Program-made: the position numbers and the translations under genes
NCBI GenBank assembly: GCA_900618425.1
Contig: UZAN01043154.1
Span: forward strand, 18,150 to 40,791
Direction: 5' to 3'
Length of the DNA: 22,642 bases
Source: Echinostoma caproni
Lineage: Eukaryota; Platyhelminthes; Trematoda; Plagiorchiida; Echinostomatidae
Part shown: in pieces, positions 19,122 to 22,642 of the stretch
Position numbering within the stretch: the stretch's first letter is position 1
Layout of the letters: each line of letters opens with the position of its first letter
The notes under the pieces: generated by a model
Databases searched by the model: none
The model's input: the letters and a program-made list of their open reading frames with translations, nothing else
What the model was told of the DNA's origin: nothing

Positions 19122-21818
19122 CAAAAAAGATGACTATCAGCTCTTTTAAATGGAACTCGTGGATGTTCGTACATTTTCGGCAGCATTTCTTTAAACCAGT
19201 GAAACCGTAGAAAAAGAAAGAATTATCTTACGAAATGGGCTTTATTGGCTATGCAAACATTTCTCCAACATAACAAGAAATATCTACCGCCTAGGAAAGA
19301 AAAACGGGAATGAATGGTAACACTTCAGTAACTGAATAAACTGTTTGCCTTGGATAGGGGGTATACGGTCAGGGGTAACAAAAGAAGCCAGGAAATACAA
19401 CTTACTCCAAACAAACTGCGAAACATTTGTCTACACTCGTCTTCGGTAATTCAACAAATTTTTACCTCGGTTACTTATAGTCCCAATGCATTTCATCCTT
19501 GACCTCCTCTCGTCCCCCTCTAATCCTACAGTTGTACATGTACCCTGTCATGAGGCATGCGAACAGTGGGAAAGCGTAGCATCTAAGTATCTATGTGTAC
19601 CAGTGATGTACGTTATTATCACAGTCGTTTGACGGGCTCAAAGAGTTAGTATGTACTGCACGATAAAATCAACAGAGTTAAAGCCATGACCAAATGAGCG
19701 TCGAATTATGGAAAACTAGGGTTACTTCAAATCAGCTAAATTCCCGATCCATTGAACAAATACAAATACCCAGCAGTTCAAGTGATATTTTAATACACGC
19801 GCACGGCGTACATAATGTCTGATCTCCCGAGAGAGAATGCAACCAACCAATCCGTGATCCACTTTTAACTTTAAAGGCACTTTGCGAACTCATAAATGGT
19901 CACGGGAACACATTATCGCTCGATTCTTGTGCGTGTGTACGAGGCAGAGAACAGTGATAAAGTAGAGATTGGCACGAGTCAACAAACTTGGTTGGTACCG
20001 ATGCTTTCACTACTATTGGAGTGAAACCAGTTGTCGCATTCACAAATAACTTGCATTCTTAAGAAGCAATCAAGAGCATCCGCATGGGACAGGTGAAAGC
20101 AGAGGAATGTTCGATTTAGTCTACGCCAATAAAGACACATACACACACATGAGTAGTGCCGGAATAAAGCAGCAGACAATAAAAAAAGTTCTACCTGCAA
20201 GATTTGTTCACAATAGCTATGACAAAAGATGACCCGTTGCGTAGGAATGGTGAGAGGCAAGAAAAGCGAGAGTTTTCGTGGCGGATTATTCTGATAACAA
20301 ACGAAATTTTGAGTGATCTATTGAAGATCTGGTTACCCATTAATTCATCCGCGTTGAGCAGCGTTTCAAGAGAGTGATAAAGACCGTTCGGGACTGTAAA
20401 TGAAAGTTACCTCATCACTGTACCAAAAATGATGCGATGACTATTTGCAGGAAAGACTGTAAGACTAATCCGGAAAAGTGATGCTTTTATTGGTTAGAAC
20501 GTTCGGTAATCCCAAAGCAATCGTCATCGCACTGAAAAAATATACTCCAGTAAAAATAATAACTAGTTTTGAAATCACCAACAGGGTGTACACGATAATT
20601 CAGTTCCACAATCCATGAGGAAGGTTGTGGCATAATCCACAAAAATATTGTTTTCTTATTCATTTCTCCTTTGCTCGCATTCCGAACCAATTATGGACCA
20701 ACATAAGAATGATCTATACCAAGAGAGCATCATTATGTGTAATTAAAAAGTTATTGTAAGGTCATTTAATGGTGAGTGAATTATTGGTTTTGCATAACAA
20801 TCTCATTTGAAACAAAATATGAATAAGTAACTCCTTTGAAACACGATTCCCCGTCATTCGGGCGAAATGATTCATCATAACGCAGGAGAGCGAAAAACAC
20901 ACAGAAGTCCCTGTTTTGGCGCAGTACAGACAAGCATTCCATCAATTACTAACAACATTGGCTATCAGTTGATTAAATGAGCGTAATCAACACGAGTAGA
21001 GGGGTTGAGAGCGTAGTTTGGCAAAATCAGATGACAAATAGAAAATCAAAAATGANAAAATGACAAAACTATGCAGCAATCTGAGGGTAAACTGTAAGTG
21101 AGTTGATTAGGAGAGAAAACGATCCCAAGGGAAGTAAGCGGTGTACCTCTACTGCGCCAAAGCTACAGTATGTGTGCAACATATAAAGTAGAGAAAGAGT
21201 CAGATACGACAAACAAGATGTTGACGTGGCAAGACTCGAGGCGTGGGATACGTAAAACAGAATGACATCACCCATAGCGCATGTCAGACGTAACCGTCAG
21301 CAGGCAAGTCGTCATAGTTCGACATGCAACGAGNTGCAACGAGAGTGACAACATTTCACTTTTTTGACGAGTGCAAAGGTGGCATTTTTGGTTTGAAGGA
21401 ACAATGGACATAAAAAGTGCCAGAAATCACAATGGTTGCTGGCTATTGCAATGTGTGTATGTATGCCTGTATTCAGTCAGCAACGTAGTCAAAATGACAA
21501 AAAGTACAACATAAGGGGTACTGGGTAATCACGCATGCGCGCGCATAGATCCGATGGCAAGAGTATCTTAATTATAACCATTATAATCGGCACTGCTGCT
21601 AAAACTGAGATGGAAACATTAAATGCGGCAAACCAGCAGGGGAGAGTATCAAGGACGTGAATATTTACATATGTACATCAGCACGTGATCCGAAACTGTA
21701 TCAATCGATTACTGTGGAATACTGATAACAGAACTATTGTACATAAAGTAATCGAAAGTAAAAGACCCAAATTTATCATTATAATCATCATCATCTGTAT
21801 TATTACAATAAAACGTAC
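19122..21818. other. large intron segment, no gene seen
   Basis: No LINE wording, RNA gene or splice pair fitting the gene was found. Ns at 21056 and 21334 lie within short direct duplications. A short alternating GC/CA run (CGCATGCGCGCGC) sits near 21533-21546, and an ATC/ATT-rich run near 21775-21805 is where the longest chance frames occur. Confidence 0.4.
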
Positions 21819-21942
21819 CGATGTGTATGTAGTTTTCGTTGTTGTTGTCAATTTTATCATGCCCTGACCGCTGGTTCCTGAGATTCATCAGCTCATCCTC
21901 TAGTTGTTCAATACGTAGTTCCGAAGATGCGAGACGTTCATT
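21819..21942 (-). CDS. coiled-coil gene, internal exon (LRIEQLEDELMNLR heptads)
   Basis: The acceptor is CATTTCAG, then AAT GAA CGT in phase 0. The peptide begins NERLASSELRIEQLEDELMN, which has clear coiled-coil spacing (L-x2-E-x-L-E-x2-L patterns). Two donors are possible. CATCG|GTACGT (exon end 21819, phase 1) has the better consensus and fits the phase-1 entry of the exon at 15212. An earlier GCG|GTCAGG would end the exon at 21869 in phase 2 and does not fit that next exon. With the longer form the tail contains an Asn-rich piece (DNNNENY). The intron that follows is about 6.6 kb and contains LINE remnants. Confidence 0.65.
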
Positions 21943-22096
21943 CTGAAATGAGTTGTTGTGATGAGGTGTCAACTATATCTTAGATTGGATTTTTGCAAGG
22001 TTTTTAAGTAAATCCAGGTCTAACAGAGATACCTGGTAATTCAACTTGATATAATTAATAATAAGAGGGAAGATGACCAGCTATACATAAACTCAC

Positions 22097-22183
22097 GGCT
22101 GTTCGCAGAATCTCATCATATTCTGTGCTTGCAACCACTTCACCGGCAATCAATTTAGCTTCCAATTGGAGGCATCCAGCACA
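22097..22183 (-). CDS. coiled-coil gene, internal exon (29 codons)
   Basis: This exon is well framed. A long pyrimidine tract on the minus strand (about 22190-22240, seen as GA-rich plus strand) precedes the acceptor ACGCTTCAG, and the donor is AGCC|GTGAGT (GT at 22096-22095). The length is 87 bases, phase 0 in and 0 out. The peptide begins CAGCLQLEAKL and ends EYDEILRTA; it is amphipathic, with acidic residues spaced between leucines and valines, as at the start of a coiled coil. The two cysteines separated by two residues (CAGC) are noted, but without a second pair there is no reason to call a zinc site. The next exon follows after 154 bases. Confidence 0.75.
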
Positions 22184-22399
22184 CTGAAGCGTGTGTGTTA
22201 CGGTGAAGTGAGAAAGGGAGCGAGAGAAAGAGAACGACTTGATCACACTGTTGTTTCCAGTGAGATGGAGAAATATATGCACAAAGAAACCACGAACAAT
22301 GATCACCATTGAAAAGTGAAACGAGAAGAACCAAGAGATCAATACGCAAATAACAGTAACCCAACATGAAGTAATGCCTGAAACGAACCAAGTGGTTAC

Positions 22400-22642
22400 C
22401 TCTATCACACCCACCACCGGCAGCTCAGGTTGCAGCATTCTACTGCTGCATTCATTCAGTGCGGGCCTATTGTTGGTGTACAGTCGGGATTTGTGCCCCC
22501 GAAACATGGACGATTTAAGTCGTTGTAACCAACGATATTTCGTCTTTTGATCGGATTGGATGGAGTGAAACTGGGATAACGGTGGTCTCATTATTGTTGG
22601 TGGCAGCAAGGTGTTAGTGGTGCTTGAAATATGAAACACCGG
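22400..22642 (-). CDS. coiled-coil gene, right-most visible exon (partial)
   Basis: The minus frame is open from the window edge to a donor at ATAGAG|GTAACC (GT at 22399-22398), giving about 80 codons and leaving in phase 0. The peptide opens with a Ser/Thr/Pro-rich stretch (SSTTNTLLPP), continues with a basic segment (KYRWLQRLKSSMFRGHKSR) and ends PELPVVGVIE. The composition suggests a disordered linker before the coiled-coil part. A second possible 5' border is the acceptor TTATCCCAG just before the codons FHSIQS, which would start the exon near 22584; because the frame stays open to the edge I give the longer form. The donor leads in phase 0 to the exon at 22183 after a 216-base intron. 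No known domain is recognised. Confidence 0.65.

Larger units (their letters stand above)
306..22642 (-). other. span of a predicted multi-exon coiled-coil protein gene (partial at both ends)
   Basis: The gene is read right to left on the minus strand. Exon phases chain consistently (exit>entry): 22400 (0>0) 22183; 22097 (0>0) 21942; 21819 (1>1) 15212; 15118 (0>0) 6657, optionally through 9350-9324 (0/0); 6620 (2>2) 3390, optionally through 4868-4839 (2/2); 3257 (1>1) 1692; 1594 (1>1) 525; exit at 306 in phase 1. No stop is created at any join. The product is mostly hydrophilic with Leu/Glu heptad-like stretches, so a coiled-coil or scaffold protein is the best description; no family is recognised. 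Neither the first nor the last exon is visible. The LINE debris listed below lies in its introns. That the left and right exon groups form one gene is inference from strand, phase and composition; two adjacent genes on the same strand cannot be excluded. Confidence 0.6.

Noticed and set aside
1..22642. CRISPR array, tRNA, rRNA or bacterial operon
   Set aside because: No regularly spaced repeats, no cloverleaf with proper A/B boxes, no rRNA wording and no compact operon-like frames were seen; the features are those of a eukaryotic intron-rich locus.

Overview
The window reads as nuclear DNA of a flatworm, most likely a digenean trematode. The base composition is AT-leaning, exons are short and widely spaced, and there are many decayed non-LTR (RTE-like) retrotransposon fragments whose endonuclease/reverse-transcriptase wording resembles elements I associate with fluke genomes. 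The species assignment is inference. There is no bacterial-style gene layout, and nearly all long open frames are chance or shadow frames.

The main result is a spliced gene on the minus strand that appears to cross the whole window and run off both ends. Seven well-supported exons lie at 22642-22400, 22183-22097, 21942-21819, 15212-15118, 3390-3257, 1692-1594 and 525-306. Three weaker small exons lie at 9350-9324, 6657-6620 and 4868-4839. Each has AG/GT borders on the minus strand, and the reading phase carries through every junction without a stop. The conceptual product is a partial protein of about 350 residues: a basic Ser/Thr/Pro-rich stretch, then Glu/Leu-rich segments of coiled-coil type. 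I do not recognise the family. Introns are about 150-220 bases at the right end and 1-6 kb elsewhere.

The large introns hold remnants of at least two related RTE-like LINE subfamilies. Subfamily A: a minus-strand copy at about 13210-10322 (5' UTR, endonuclease, RT, C-terminal domain, 3' UTR, GAT tail) broken by an opposite-strand RT piece at 11427-11790; an internally deleted plus copy at about 15500-16645; and a plus RT copy at about 17700-19121. Subfamily B: a minus 3' end at about 2765-2345 and an internally deleted plus copy at about 13560-14190. All carry stops, frameshifts or lost catalytic residues, so none looks able to move by itself.

Other structure: an ungapped 67-bp-arm imperfect palindrome at 7836-7985, several short microsatellites, and seven isolated N bases. 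Four of the Ns are flanked by exact short direct repeats, which suggests unmerged assembly joins. The N at 424 breaks an exon frame that is intact when it is ignored.
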